A DNA stretch of 64,000 nucleotides from Planktophila grossartii. Lineage in GTDB: Bacteria; Actinomycetota; Actinomycetes; Nanopelagicales; Nanopelagicaceae. The notes below the pieces were generated by a model. It was not told the DNA's origin, searched no databases, and was given only the letters and a program-made list of their open reading frames with translations. How positions within the stretch are numbered: position 1 is the stretch's first letter; each line of letters begins with the position of its first letter. Where the stretch lies: positions 1,116,001-1,180,000 of the forward strand of contig OZ248345.1 in NCBI GenBank assembly GCA_965234365.1, given 5' to 3'. Below are positions 48,679 to 57,703 of the stretch, piece after piece. Made by a program: the position numbers and the translations under genes.

Positions 48679-49973
48679 TACTTCAAGAAACCTTCATATG
48701 AACGCTGCTGCAACTGGCTTTCGATCTGCTTTGCAGTATCGAGACCAACACCGACAACGATGAGGATCGCAGTTCCACCGAATGGGAAGTTCTGTGATGC
48801 ACCGAAGACGATGAGAGCAAGGATCGGAATAATTGCAACGAGTGCGAGGTAGAGAGCTCCTGGAGCTGTAATGCGAGAGAGAACATACTGAAGGTACTCA
48901 GATGTTGGGCGTCCTGCACGGATACCTGGAATAAATCCACCGTACTTCTTCATATTATCTGCAACCTCATCTGGATTAAATGTGATTGCTACATAGAAGT
49001 AGGTAAAGAAGACGATCAAAGTTGCATATGCAGCCATGTAAATAGGGTGATCACCACGAACCAAGTTACGTGAAATCCACACAGCCCAACCAGCCTGGCT
49101 ATTGGTGAAGTTCACGAGAAGTGATGGGATGTACAAGAGTGATGAAGCGAAGATAACCGGGATAACACCAGCCTGGTTTACCTTGATTGGAATATACGTT
49201 GAAGTTCCGCCATATGCCTGACGTCCGACCATGCGCTTTGCGTACTGCACTGGAATACGACGTTGAGCTTGCTCAACGAATACAACAGCGGCAACAACGA
49301 GGATTCCAACTGCGCAGACGAAGAGGAATGCGAACAAGCCCTTCTGGAGCTTGATTGACCAGAGCTGGCTTGGGAATCCTGCAGCGATAGATGTAAAGAT
49401 CAAGATAGACATACCGTTACCAACGCCGCGATCTGTGATGAGTTCGCCGAGCCACATGATTACTGATGTTCCGGCTGTCATCACGACAATCATTGTGAGG
49501 ATACGTTGCCATGAAGCATCAGGAATGATGGGAAGTGAACATCCTGAAATCAAACGACCTGGTGTGCGTGCAACTGCAATCAAACCTGTTGACTGCAAGA
49601 TTGCAAGACCGATAGTTAAGTAACGTGTGTACTGAGTAAGAGTTGCTGTGCCTGACTGGCCCTCATTCTTAAGCGCTTCGAAACGTGGGATAACCACGGT
49701 GAGCAGCTGAATGATGATCGAGCTGGTGATGTAAGGCATGATGCCGAGCGCAAATACTGAGAGGTGAAGAAGGGCTCCACCGGAGAACAAGTTGATGAGA
49801 CCGAAGAGTCCGCCACCTTGTGCCTGATCGATACATTGCTTGACGTTTGTATATGAGACACCTGGAGTTGGGATTACTGACCCAAAACGGAACAAGGCCA
49901 TGATTGAAAGAGTGAAGAAGATTTTCTTACGAAGTTCAGGCGTCTTAAAGGCCATTCCAAATGCTGAAAGCAT
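48678..49973 (-). CDS. secY: Protein translocase subunit SecY
   Basis: The channel of the Sec export system, ten membrane segments, 431 aa. FRFGSVIPTPGVSYTNV near the N-terminus (plug region), GIMPYITSSIIIQLLTVVIPRFEAL (TM2/loop), ITDRGVGNGMSILIF and GIRAGRPTSEYLQYVLSRIT are signatures. The ATG at 49971-49973 (MLSAFGMAFKTPELRKKI) is preferred to the TTG one codon earlier. Signal peptides of the LivK, TctC, hydrolase and cyclophilin genes in this window would pass this channel. Confidence 0.97.
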   Translation of the reverse strand: MLSAFGMAFKTPELRKKIFFTLSIMALFRFGSVIPTPGVSYTNVKQCIDQAQGGGLFGLINLFSGGALLHLSVFALGIMPYITSSIIIQLLTVVIPRFEALKNEGQSGTATLTQYTRYLTIGLAILQSTGLIAVARTPGRLISGCSLPIIPDASWQRILTMIVVMTAGTSVIMWLGELITDRGVGNGMSILIFTSIAAGFPSQLWSIKLQKGLFAFLFVCAVGILVVAAVVFVEQAQRRIPVQYAKRMVGRQAYGGTSTYIPIKVNQAGVIPVIFASSLLYIPSLLVNFTNSQAGWAVWISRNLVRGDHPIYMAAYATLIVFFTYFYVAITFNPDEVADNMKKYGGFIPGIRAGRPTSEYLQYVLSRITAPGALYLALVAIIPILALIVFGASQNFPFGGTAILIVVGVGLDTAKQIESQLQQRSYEGFLK

Positions 49974-50010
49974 CAATCTTCTCCCTCTAACAAATCACGA
50001 CTAGTAGTTA

Positions 50011-50451
50011 TTACAGTGTTGCTGTTGATCCGCCAGCTGCAGAGATCTTTTCGACCGCTGATGCTGAGAATGCATGTGCTGTAACTGAAACCTTGACTGC
50101 AATATCGCCATTTCCAAGAACCTTTACAGGCAAGGAATCGCGAACTGCACCCTTTGCAATGAGATCAGCAACAGTGACATCGCCACCCTTTGGGAAGAGT
50201 GCGTTGATTGTTGAGACATTCACTGCCTGGTATTCAATGCGAGCTGGGTTCTTAAAACCACGAAGCTTTGGCAAACGCATTACGAGTGGAAGCTGACCAC
50301 CTTCGAAACCTGGACGAACCGTGTTACGAGCGTGAGTACCTTTGCCACCGCGACCTGCGGTCTTACCCTTTGATGCTTCACCACGACCCTTACGAGTCTT
50401 AGCTTTCTTAGCACCTGGAGCTGGACGAAGATGATGAAGTTTGAGAGTCAT
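50011..50451 (-). CDS. rplO: 50S ribosomal protein L15
   Basis: 146 aa. Opening LKLHHLRPAPGAKKAKTRKGRGEASKGKTAGRGGKGTHAR, the basic Gly-rich arm that threads into 23S rRNA, is typical. Last ribosomal gene before secY, 37 bp upstream of it. Confidence 0.98.
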   Translation of the reverse strand: MTLKLHHLRPAPGAKKAKTRKGRGEASKGKTAGRGGKGTHARNTVRPGFEGGQLPLVMRLPKLRGFKNPARIEYQAVNVSTINALFPKGGDVTVADLIAKGAVRDSLPVKVLGNGDIAVKVSVTAHAFSASAVEKISAAGGSTATL

Positions 50452-50453
50452 CT

Positions 50454-50636
50454 TTATTCGACCTCCTCTACCTTGATCAAGTGGCGAGCAGCTACTGCCA
50501 TGCCACGAATTTCTGGACGGTCTTCTTTAACGACAACATCGTTGATTCGCTTGAGTCCGAGTGAACGAACGGTGTTACGAATCTCTGGCTTGTTGCCAAC
50601 GGTTGACTTAACCTGAGTGATTTTCAAACGTGGCAT
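50454..50636 (-). CDS. rpmD: 50S ribosomal protein L30
   Basis: A 60-aa protein, PRLKITQVKSTVGNKPEIRNTVRSLGLKRINDVV, normal for the short bacterial form. Its ATG shares a base with the rpsE stop and 2 bp separate it from rplO. Confidence 0.97.
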   Translation of the reverse strand: MPRLKITQVKSTVGNKPEIRNTVRSLGLKRINDVVVKEDRPEIRGMAVAARHLIKVEEVE

Positions 50637-51259
50637 TAGGCACCAACTGTCATCTGTGAAGCGCGGATAATTGCTGCAGGAGCTACATCTTCGAGCGGAC
50701 GACCGCGACGAGTTGCAATCTGTGCAGGTGACTCGAGCATCTTCAGTGCAGCAACGGTTGCGTGAACCATGTTGATTGCATTTGAAGAACCGAGAGACTT
50801 AGTAAGAACATCCTTAACACCAGCGCACTCAAGTACGGCACGAACAGGACCACCAGCGATAACTCCGGTACCTGGACTTGCTGGGCGAAGAAGAACTACG
50901 CCCGCTGCTGTCTCACCCTGAACTGGGTGAGGAATAGTTCCTTGAACGCGTGGGACTGTGAAGAATGACTTCTTAGCTTCTTCAACAGCCTTAGCAATTG
51001 CTTGTGGAACTTCCTTGGACTTTCCGTAACCAATTCCTACTGTGCCGTTTTCATCGCCCACAACAACGAGTGCTGTGAATGAGAAGCGACGTCCACCCTT
51101 AACAACCTTAGACACACGGTTAATGAAAACCACGCGCTCGGTGTATGGAGACTTCTCCTTCTCGCGATCATCACGACGTTCGCGGCGTTCGCCACGTCCT
51201 TTGTTAGCAGGTGCACCAGTTGTTGCTGGCGCTGCATCGTTAGTTGGATTAACAGCCAT
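50636..51259 (-). CDS. rpsE: 30S ribosomal protein S5
   Basis: A decoding-fidelity protein. The double-stranded-RNA-binding-like core starts ERVVFINRVSKVVKGGRRFSFTALVVVGD, then GYGKSKEVPQAIAKAVE and LRPASPGTGVIAGGPVRAVLECAGV. 207 aa; a 40-residue Ala/Arg/Asp-rich N-terminal extension is usual in actinobacteria. Start overlaps the rplR stop by one base. Confidence 0.98.
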   Translation of the reverse strand: MAVNPTNDAAPATTGAPANKGRGERRERRDDREKEKSPYTERVVFINRVSKVVKGGRRFSFTALVVVGDENGTVGIGYGKSKEVPQAIAKAVEEAKKSFFTVPRVQGTIPHPVQGETAAGVVLLRPASPGTGVIAGGPVRAVLECAGVKDVLTKSLGSSNAINMVHATVAALKMLESPAQIATRRGRPLEDVAPAAIIRASQMTVGA

Positions 51260-51636
51260 TAGAACTCCAATCCGTTCTCTCGTGCAGAATCTGCAACTGC
51301 TGCAATGCGACCGTGGTACTTGTTACCTGCGCGGTCAAAGACAACTGTAGAAATTCCAGCTTTCTTAGCGCGTTCAGCAATGAGTGCTCCGACCTGCTTC
51401 GACTTATCTGTCTTATCGCCAGATGCCTTGCGAAGATCTGCTTCCATTGTTGATGCGTAAGCAATTGTCTTGCTCTGTGTGTCATCAATAACCTGAACGA
51501 ACAGGTGGCGTGATGAACGTGAAACGACGAGGCGTGGACGTGATGGTGTGCCTGAGATCTTCTTACGAAGACGGAAAGCACGACGAGCACGCGCGTTCTG
51601 CGCTGAGCCCTTGCGGACCTTAACTCCGATTGCCAT
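51259..51636 (-). CDS. rplR: 50S ribosomal protein L18
   Basis: Binds 5S rRNA with L5. 125 aa; RRAFRLRKKISGTPSRPRLVVSRSSRHLFVQVIDD and the end YHGRIAAVADSARENGLEF are canonical. Overlaps rplF and rpsE by single bases. Confidence 0.98.
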   Translation of the reverse strand: MAIGVKVRKGSAQNARARRAFRLRKKISGTPSRPRLVVSRSSRHLFVQVIDDTQSKTIAYASTMEADLRKASGDKTDKSKQVGALIAERAKKAGISTVVFDRAGNKYHGRIAAVADSARENGLEF

Positions 51637-52175
51637 TACTTCTTACCTGCCTTTCCTGCCTTGCGACGAATAACTTCGCCTTCAAGACGCAAGCCCTTGC
51701 CCTTGTATGGATCTGCCTTGCGAAGCTTCTTAACCTTCGCTGCGGTTTCTCCAACGAGCTGCTTATCGATTCCGCTGATAATCAACTTAGTTGGTGATTC
51801 AACCTTGTAGGTGATTCCTTCTGGAGCTGGGAAGTTAATTGGGTGGCTGTAGCCGAGCTGGAATTCAAGATCCTTGCCCTTTTCAGCAACACGGTAACCA
51901 ACACCAACGATGTTGATTGTGAGTGAGTAACCGTTAGTTACACCTTCGACCATATTCGCAACGAGTGTGCGTGATAGGCCGTGAAGTGAACGTGTTACGC
52001 GCTCTTCATTTGGACGAGCAACGGTGATAACACCATCTGCTTGTGAAACCTGGATAGGTGATGGAACTGCAATTGCGAGTGAACCCTTAGGTCCCTTCAC
52101 TGCAACGTTCTGACCTGTGATTGAAATTTCTACACCGCTTGGAACGGCGATAGGCATACGACCGATACGTGACAT
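51636..52175 (-). CDS. rplF: 50S ribosomal protein L6
   Basis: 179 aa, two repeated L6 folds near the factor-binding site. MSRIGRMPIAVPSGVEISITGQNVAVKGPKG opens the protein, and DPYKGKGLRLEGEVIRRKAGKAGKK is the conserved end. Confidence 0.98.
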   Translation of the reverse strand: MSRIGRMPIAVPSGVEISITGQNVAVKGPKGSLAIAVPSPIQVSQADGVITVARPNEERVTRSLHGLSRTLVANMVEGVTNGYSLTINIVGVGYRVAEKGKDLEFQLGYSHPINFPAPEGITYKVESPTKLIISGIDKQLVGETAAKVKKLRKADPYKGKGLRLEGEVIRRKAGKAGKK

Positions 52176-52182
52176 TAGATGG

Positions 52183-52587
52183 TTACCATACGTAAGCGAG
52201 AACTTCTCCGCCTACACCCTTCTTATTTGCCTGCTTATCAGTCAAGAGACCTGATGAAGTTGAAATGATTGCAACTCCAAGTCCGCCGAGAACCTTTGGA
52301 AGCGCAGTTGACTTTGCGTAAACGCGAAGTCCTGGCTTGCTCACGCGGCGAAGGCCTGCGATTGAGCGTTCACGGTTTGCACCGAACTTAAGATCAAGAA
52401 CGAGATTCTTTCCCACTCCTGTTGATGCTGCTTCAACGCGGTGATCTGCAATGAAACCCTCTTGCTTGAGGATCTCTGCAATTCGTACCTTGACCGATGA
52501 TGACGGCATTGAAACCGTGTCATGGTAGGCAGAGTTCGCGTTGCGCAGACGTGAAAGCATGTCTGCGATTGGATCTGTCATTGTCAT
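52183..52587 (-). CDS. rpsH: 30S ribosomal protein S8
   Basis: A 16S central-domain binder, 134 aa. TDPIADMLSRLRNANSAYHDTVSMPSS and the end IISTSSGLLTDKQANKKGVGGEVLAYVW are diagnostic. Two ATGs (52587 and 52581) are possible; the shorter form starting MTDPIADML is equally likely. In enteric bacteria S8 controls the spc genes. Confidence 0.97.
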   Translation of the reverse strand: MTMTDPIADMLSRLRNANSAYHDTVSMPSSSVKVRIAEILKQEGFIADHRVEAASTGVGKNLVLDLKFGANRERSIAGLRRVSKPGLRVYAKSTALPKVLGGLGVAIISTSSGLLTDKQANKKGVGGEVLAYVW

Positions 52588-52654
52588 ACGTGGCCTGTGG
52601 CCTTTCTCGAATCAGTATCCAAACAATTTGTTTGGACTTTTTTCGTTTGTAGAT

Positions 52655-52840
52655 TTACCAGCTTGCTTTTGAGATACCTGGAAGTTCGCCGCGGTGCGCC
52701 ATTTCACGGAAGCAGATGCGACAAATTCCAAACTTTTGGTAGACAGAGTGCGGACGACCGCAACGCTGGCAACGTGTGTAACCGCGAACCTTGAACTTTG
52801 GCTTGCGAGCAGCTTTAACCTTGAGTGATGTTTTAGCCAT
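52655..52840 (-). CDS. rpsN: 30S ribosomal protein S14, type Z
   Basis: A 61-aa zinc-binding form: Cys24-xx-Cys27 in RCQRCGRPH and Cys40-xx-Cys43 in GICRICFREMA. The short length and cysteines separate it from the long, zinc-free S14. It is 2 bp after rplE; the 67 bp to rpsH hold no visible feature. Confidence 0.98.
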   Translation of the reverse strand: MAKTSLKVKAARKPKFKVRGYTRCQRCGRPHSVYQKFGICRICFREMAHRGELPGISKASW

Positions 52841-52842
52841 TC

Positions 52843-53400
52843 TTATGCCTCCTTGAAAGGAAAGCCGAGCGCCTTAAGTAGTGCGCGACCTTCAGCGTCG
52901 TTCTTAGCTGTAGTTACGATCGTGATATCCATACCGCGTGTGCGGTCGATCTTGTCTTGTTCGATTTCTGGGAATACAACCTGCTCGGTAAGACCGAAGG
53001 TGTAGTTGCCCTTTCCATCAAATTGCTTTGGTGACAAGCCGCGGAAGTCACGGATACGTGGAAGAGAGATTGAGAGGAGACGATCTGCGAACTCCCACAT
53101 ACGATCTCCGCGAAGCGTTACGTGTGCACCAATTGGCATGCCTTCGCGAAGCTTGAACTGCGCGATTGACTTGCGTGACTTGGTGACCTGTGGCTTCTGA
53201 CCGGTGATGATTGCGAGGTCCTTGATTGCGCCTTCGATCAACTTTGAATCACGAGCAGCTTCGCCGACACCCATATTGACGACAATCTTTACGAGTGTAG
53301 GAATCTGCATTGGATTTGAATATCCAAATTCGCTCTTCAGTGTTGACTGGATTTCGCTCTTGTAGCGAGCCTTGAGACGAACATCTGTAGTTGTTGACAT
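52843..53400 (-). CDS. rplE: 50S ribosomal protein L5
   Basis: 185 aa; binds 5S rRNA and the P-site tRNA. Motifs MQIPTLVKIVVNMGVGEAARDSKLIEGAIKDL, TGQKPQVTKSRKSIAQFKLREGMPIG, LPRIRDFRGL and DITIVTTAKNDAEGRALLKALGFPF. The start shares a base with the rplX stop. Confidence 0.98.
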   Translation of the reverse strand: MSTTTDVRLKARYKSEIQSTLKSEFGYSNPMQIPTLVKIVVNMGVGEAARDSKLIEGAIKDLAIITGQKPQVTKSRKSIAQFKLREGMPIGAHVTLRGDRMWEFADRLLSISLPRIRDFRGLSPKQFDGKGNYTFGLTEQVVFPEIEQDKIDRTRGMDITIVTTAKNDAEGRALLKALGFPFKEA

Positions 53401-53711
53401 TAGATGTCCTTTCCTGTGCGACGTGAGATACGAACATTGGAACCGTCTTCAGTTGTGCGAACGCCAAGACGTGTTGCCTTGCCATCTCCATCAACGATCA
53501 TGACGTTTGAAATATGGATTGATGCTTCTTGTGTGATGATTCCGCCGACCTTGACGCCACGTTCGGTTGTTGATTCCTTTGTGTGGCGCTGAATGCGGTT
53601 TACGCCTTCAACAGTTACGCGGTCTCCATCTACATGAAGGACCTTGCCGGTTACGCCCTTGTTCTTGCCAGCGATAACCAAGACTTCGTCATCTTTCTTA
53701 ATCTTCGCCAT
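53400..53711 (-). CDS. rplX: 50S ribosomal protein L24
   Basis: An assembly-initiator protein, 103 aa. The KOW motif is DDEVLVIAGKNKGVTGKVLHVDGDRVTVEGVN, followed by ESTTERGVKVGGIITQEASIHISNVMIVD. 2 bp after rplN. Confidence 0.98.
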   Translation of the reverse strand: MAKIKKDDEVLVIAGKNKGVTGKVLHVDGDRVTVEGVNRIQRHTKESTTERGVKVGGIITQEASIHISNVMIVDGDGKATRLGVRTTEDGSNVRISRRTGKDI

Positions 53712-53713
53712 GG

Positions 53714-54082
53714 TTAGAGCACCTCCGGAGCGAGTGAAATGATCTTCATGAACTTCTTGTCGCGGAGTTCGCGAGCAACTGGTCCGAAGATACGAGTTCC
53801 GCGTGGTTCGCCGTCAGCCTTGAGGATGACAGCTGCGTTCTCGTCAAACTTGATGTAAGAACCGTCTGGACGACGACGTTCTTTAACTGTGCGAACGATG
53901 ACAGCCTTTACGACTTCACCCTTCTTAACCTGTCCACCAGGAATTGCATCCTTGACTGAACAGACGATGATGTCACCGATGCCTGCGTAACGGCGCTTTG
54001 ATCCTCCGAGTACACGGATACAGAGAAGCTCTTTAGCTCCTGTGTTATCCGCAACGCGTAGGCGGGATTCTTGTTGAATCAT
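53714..54082 (-). CDS. rplN: 50S ribosomal protein L14
   Basis: 122 aa, part of the intersubunit bridge to 16S rRNA. MIQQESRLRVADNTGAKELLCIRVLGGSKRRYAGIGDIIVCSVKDAIPGGQVKKGEV is close to invariant in bacteria. Confidence 0.99.
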   Translation of the reverse strand: MIQQESRLRVADNTGAKELLCIRVLGGSKRRYAGIGDIIVCSVKDAIPGGQVKKGEVVKAVIVRTVKERRRPDGSYIKFDENAAVILKADGEPRGTRIFGPVARELRDKKFMKIISLAPEVL

Positions 54083-54096
54083 TCTTTATTCGCCCC

Positions 54097-54366
54097 TTAC
54101 TTAGCTTTCTCGATGATTTGAACTAAACGCCAGCGCTTTGATGCTGAGATTGGTCGTGTTTCCATGATCAATACGCGGTCACCAGTGCCTGCTGAGTTTG
54201 TCTCATCATGTGCCTTGAGCTTGTGTGTGCGGCTCATGACCTTTGAGTACATACCGTGTGCAACACGATTTGATACCTCAACGGTGATGGTCTTATCCAT
54301 CTTGTCTGAGACAACAATGCCTTCACGAGTCTTACGAGATCCGCGATCTTCGGTATTAGTAGCCAT
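54097..54366 (-). CDS. rpsQ: 30S ribosomal protein S17
   Basis: An 89-aa OB-fold protein binding the 5' domain of 16S rRNA. Seen: RKTREGIVVSDKMDKTITVEVSNRVAHGMYSKVMSRTHKLKAHDE and GDRVLIMETRPISASKRWRLVQI. Shares one base with the rpmC stop. Confidence 0.98.
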   Translation of the reverse strand: MATNTEDRGSRKTREGIVVSDKMDKTITVEVSNRVAHGMYSKVMSRTHKLKAHDETNSAGTGDRVLIMETRPISASKRWRLVQIIEKAK

Positions 54367-54578
54367 TACGCAGCGCCTCCAATTCCTAATTCGCGTTCAC
54401 GAATAATTGTGTAAATACGAGCAATCTCTTTGCGAACTGCACCGAGACGACCATGTGATTCGAGCTGACCTGTTGCAGCCTGGAAGCGAAGGTTGAAGAG
54501 TTCTTCCTTACCTTCACGAAGCTTTGCAGTTAACTCTTCAGCAGTTAGCTGACGAAGTTCTTCATTAGTAATCGCCAT
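54366..54578 (-). CDS. rpmC: 50S ribosomal protein L29
   Basis: A 70-aa helical hairpin at the tunnel exit: LRQLTAEELTAKLREGKEELFNLRFQAATGQLESHGRLGAVRKEIARIYTI. 2 bp after rplP. Confidence 0.97.
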   Translation of the reverse strand: MAITNEELRQLTAEELTAKLREGKEELFNLRFQAATGQLESHGRLGAVRKEIARIYTIIRERELGIGGAA

Positions 54579-54580
54579 GG

Positions 54581-54994
54581 TTATGCCTCCTCACGCTTTA
54601 CAACGCGGCACTTCATTGGGAGCTTGTGAATCGCAAGGCGCATAGCTTCAGTAGCTACTGCCTCTGTTACGCCTGAAATTTCAAACATAATGCGACCTGG
54701 CTTCACGTTTGCGATCCACCATTCTGGAGAACCCTTACCGGAACCCATACGAGTTTCAGCTGGCTTCTTTGTCAGTGGGCGATCTGGATAGATGTTGATC
54801 CAAACCTTTCCACCACGCTTGATGTAACGAGTCATCGCGATACGCGCTGCTTCGATCTGACGGTTAGTGACATATGCAGGAGCAAGTGCCTGGATACCGA
54901 AGTCTCCAAATGCAACCTGTGTTCCACCCTTTGATGCGCCTGAGCGTGATGGGTGGTGCTGCTTACGGTGCTTAACCTTGCGAGGGATCAACAT
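54581..54994 (-). CDS. rplP: 50S ribosomal protein L16
   Basis: 137 aa, near the A-site tRNA elbow. MLIPRKVKHRKQHHPSRSGASKGGTQVAFGDFGIQAL opens it and RMGSGKGSPEWWIANVKPGRIMFEISG is the conserved loop. Shares a base with the rpsC stop. Confidence 0.98.
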   Translation of the reverse strand: MLIPRKVKHRKQHHPSRSGASKGGTQVAFGDFGIQALAPAYVTNRQIEAARIAMTRYIKRGGKVWINIYPDRPLTKKPAETRMGSGKGSPEWWIANVKPGRIMFEISGVTEAVATEAMRLAIHKLPMKCRVVKREEA

Positions 54995-55794
54995 TATTCA
55001 GCGCCTCCTTCTGTAGCTGGTGCTGCTTCAGTTGGAGCTGGGGCTTGAGCCGCATCAACTTGCGTATGCGTGACCTCTGCGCGTGGAGCACGTGGTGTAC
55101 GTGGTCCGCGGCGTTCTGGCTTTGGTGCGCGTGCTTCAGCAAGTGCCTTTTCAGCACGCTCTGCACGTGAACCAATAACTTCACCCTTGTAGATCCAAAC
55201 CTTTACACCCAAGCGACCGAATGTTGTTGCAGCTTCGTAGAAACCGTAATCAATATCAGCGCGAAGTGTGTGTAGTGGAACGCGTCCTTCACGGTAGAAC
55301 TCAGAACGTGACATTTCTGCACCACCGAGACGACCACCGCACTGAACACGAATGCCCTGCGCTCCTGCCTTCATCGCTGACTGCATTGACTTCTTCATTG
55401 CGCGACGGAATGAAACACGTGCAGCAAGCTGCTCGGCGATTCCTTGTGCAACAAGCTGTGCATCAATTTCTGGATTCTTAACTTCGAGAATGTTGAGCTG
55501 AACCTGCTTGCCGGTGAGCTTCTCAAGCTTCTGACGAAGAACGTCAGCTTCTTGTCCGCGGCGACCGATAACGATTCCTGGACGAGCAGTGTGAAGGTCG
55601 ATACGGACACGATCACGTGTGCGCTCAATTTCGATGCGTGAAACGCCTGCGCGCTCCATGCCCTTCTGCATAAGTCGGCGGATTTCGACATCTTCCCTGA
55701 CGTAATCCTTGTACAACTTATCTGCATACCAACGTGACTTAAATTCAGTTGTGATGCCGAGGCGGAAGCCGTGTGGGTTTACTTTTTGACCCAT
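54994..55794 (-). CDS. rpsC: 30S ribosomal protein S3
   Basis: Part of the mRNA entry site. MGQKVNPHGFRLGITTEFKSRWYADK, KH domain VRIDLHTARPGIVIGRRGQEADVLRQKLEKLTG, and GRLGGAEMSRSEFYREGRVPLHTLRADIDYG. 266 aa: an Ala/Pro/Thr-rich tail of about 45 residues follows the core, as in other actinobacteria. Shares a base with the rplV stop. Confidence 0.98.
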   Translation of the reverse strand: MGQKVNPHGFRLGITTEFKSRWYADKLYKDYVREDVEIRRLMQKGMERAGVSRIEIERTRDRVRIDLHTARPGIVIGRRGQEADVLRQKLEKLTGKQVQLNILEVKNPEIDAQLVAQGIAEQLAARVSFRRAMKKSMQSAMKAGAQGIRVQCGGRLGGAEMSRSEFYREGRVPLHTLRADIDYGFYEAATTFGRLGVKVWIYKGEVIGSRAERAEKALAEARAPKPERRGPRTPRAPRAEVTHTQVDAAQAPAPTEAAPATEGGAE

Positions 55795-56261
55795 TAGTTG
55801 GACGCTCCCTTCGCTGCTGTATTGAGTGGTGACTTATCTGAACGCTTTGGATTGCGAGTCTGCGCACGGTTTGATGTGCGTGAGATTGACTTTGAAGTCG
55901 CCTTTGTATCGCTGACAGCTACTGAGATGTGGCTTGAGCGCTTGAGGATACGGAAACCGCGACCCTGTGCACGTGGGCGGAAACGCTTCATTGTGCGTCC
56001 CTCGTCAACGAGTGCTTCTACAACCCAGAGCTCTGAAGCATCACGGATTGCTGGGTTCTGCTGCTTCGCATTTGCGATTGCAGAGTTAAGAAGTGTGTAC
56101 ACATCTGAACCTGCAGCCTGTGGTGCAAACTTGAGAACGTTAAGTGCTTCATCCGCACGCATTCCACGAACCAAGTCGACAACGCGACGAGCCTTCTGTG
56201 GTGTGTGGCGAATGTCGCGCAATACTGCGCGAGCTACGAGTGCGTCTTGTGTATTAGCCAC
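55794..56261 (-). CDS. rplV: 50S ribosomal protein L22
   Basis: Lines the exit tunnel through its beta-hairpin. Core ALVARAVLRDIRHTPQKARRVVDLVRGMRADEALNVLKF and RAQGRGFRILKRSSHISVAVSD. The start preferred is GTG at 56259-56261 ((M)ANTQDALVA), whose bases overlap the rpsS stop as GTGGCTAA; it gives 155 aa including a Ser/Thr/Arg-rich tail of about 35 residues. An ATG at 56279 would add six residues and is possible. Confidence 0.95.
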   Translation of the reverse strand: MANTQDALVARAVLRDIRHTPQKARRVVDLVRGMRADEALNVLKFAPQAAGSDVYTLLNSAIANAKQQNPAIRDASELWVVEALVDEGRTMKRFRPRAQGRGFRILKRSSHISVAVSDTKATSKSISRTSNRAQTRNPKRSDKSPLNTAAKGASN

Positions 56262-56535
56262 GTGATGCTCTCCGATCATCTTTAACGTGTCCGCGGAATG
56301 TACGTGTTGGTGCGAACTCACCAAGCTTGTGACCGATCATTGCGTCGGTGATAAATACAGGGACATGCTTGCGACCGTCGTGTACCGCAATTGTGTGTCC
56401 GATCATTGAAGGCGAGATCATCGAGCGTCGAGACCATGTCTTAATGACATTCTTTGTATTGGCTTCATTTTGCGCATCCACCTTTTTGGTGAGATGCCCA
56501 TCAATGAATGGGCCCTTCTTGAGACTACGTGGCAT
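56254..56535 (-). CDS. rpsS: 30S ribosomal protein S19
   Basis: A 93-aa head protein: MPRSLKKGPFIDGHLTKKVDAQNE, RRSMISPSMIGHTIAVHDGRKHVPVFITDAMIGHKLGEFAPTRTF. It is 9 bp after rplB and overlaps the rplV start. Confidence 0.98.
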   Translation of the reverse strand: MPRSLKKGPFIDGHLTKKVDAQNEANTKNVIKTWSRRSMISPSMIGHTIAVHDGRKHVPVFITDAMIGHKLGEFAPTRTFRGHVKDDRRASRG

Positions 56536-56544
56536 GAGGGCTCC

Positions 56545-57378
56545 TTAGCGCTTCTTGTTCGACTTACGACGACGGACGATCATTGAATCTGAAGCCTTCT
56601 TCTTACGAGTACGTGCTTCAGGCTTACCCCAAGGTGTCACTGGGTGACGTCCACCAGAGGTCTTACCTTCACCACCACCGTGTGGGTGGTCGACAGGGTT
56701 CATAACAACACCACGAACAGATGGACGAACGCCTAACCAGCGCTTACGTCCAGCCTTTCCGTAGTTAATGTTGATTTGTTCTGCGTTTCCAACTTCACCA
56801 ACAGTTGCGCGGCAACGAACATCTACGTTTCGGATTTCTCCAGATGGCATACGAAGTTGTGCGTATGGACCATCTTTAGCAACGAGCTGAACTGATGCGC
56901 CAGCTGAACGAGCGATCTTCGCTCCGCCACCTGGGCGAAGTTCGATTGCGTGAACAGTTGTACCTACTGGGATGTTGCGAAGAGGCAAGTTGTTACCTGG
57001 CTTGATATCGGCCTTTGGACCGTTTTCAATGGTTGCACCTTGCTCAAGCTTATTTGGAGCGATGATGTAACGCTTTTCTCCATCTGCATAGTGAAGAAGT
57101 GCGATACGCGCTGTGCGGTTTGGATCGTATTCAATGTGCGCAACCTTTGCTGGAATACCATCCTTATCGTTACGTACGAAATCGATAAGACGGTATGCAC
57201 GCTTGTGACCGCCACCTTGGTGACGAACAGTGATGCGACCTTGGTTGTTACGTCCACCCTTTGAGTGAATTGGACGGATGAGTGACTTCTCAGGTGTTGA
57301 GCGAGTGATTTCTGCGAAATCTGGAACAGTTGCTCCACGCTGACCTGGTGTAGTCGGCTTAAGTTTGCGAAGTGCCAT
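56545..57378 (-). CDS. rplB: 50S ribosomal protein L2
   Basis: 277 aa, essential for subunit joining and peptidyl transfer. KPTTPGQRGATVPDF, SKGGRNNQGRITVRHQGGGHKRAYRLIDF and the C-terminal GVVMNPVDHPHGGGEGKTSGG with the conserved His near the catalytic centre. Confidence 0.99.
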   Translation of the reverse strand: MALRKLKPTTPGQRGATVPDFAEITRSTPEKSLIRPIHSKGGRNNQGRITVRHQGGGHKRAYRLIDFVRNDKDGIPAKVAHIEYDPNRTARIALLHYADGEKRYIIAPNKLEQGATIENGPKADIKPGNNLPLRNIPVGTTVHAIELRPGGGAKIARSAGASVQLVAKDGPYAQLRMPSGEIRNVDVRCRATVGEVGNAEQININYGKAGRKRWLGVRPSVRGVVMNPVDHPHGGGEGKTSGGRHPVTPWGKPEARTRKKKASDSMIVRRRKSNKKR

Positions 57379-57409
57379 GAGGTTTCCTCTCTTTAAGGTC
57401 CCGTTTCAA

Positions 57410-57703
57410 TTACGAAACAGGGCCTCCGAAGATGTCGATACGGTCGCCAGCGGCCACATGAACGATTGCTCGCTTTGTGTCTTTGCGCTTTCCATCACCA
57501 AAACGTGTGCGCTTATTCTTTCCTTGGCGGTTCATTGTGTTGACGCTAATGACCTTTACGCCGAATACCTTTTCAACAGCGATCTTGATCTCTGTCTTAT
57601 TAGCATCTGGTGCAACCAGGAATGTGTACTTGTTTTCATCTAGCAACCCGTAGCTCTTTTCAGAGACAACTGGTGCTAGCAAAACGTCGCGATGATCCTT
57701 CAT
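57410..57703 (-). CDS. rplW: 50S ribosomal protein L23
   Basis: A 97-aa tunnel-exit protein, docking site for trigger factor and SRP: APVVSEKSYGLLDENKYTFLVAPDANKTEIKIAVEKVFGVKVISVNTMN. Shares a base with the rplD stop. Confidence 0.98.
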   Translation of the reverse strand: MKDHRDVLLAPVVSEKSYGLLDENKYTFLVAPDANKTEIKIAVEKVFGVKVISVNTMNRQGKNKRTRFGDGKRKDTKRAIVHVAAGDRIDIFGGPVS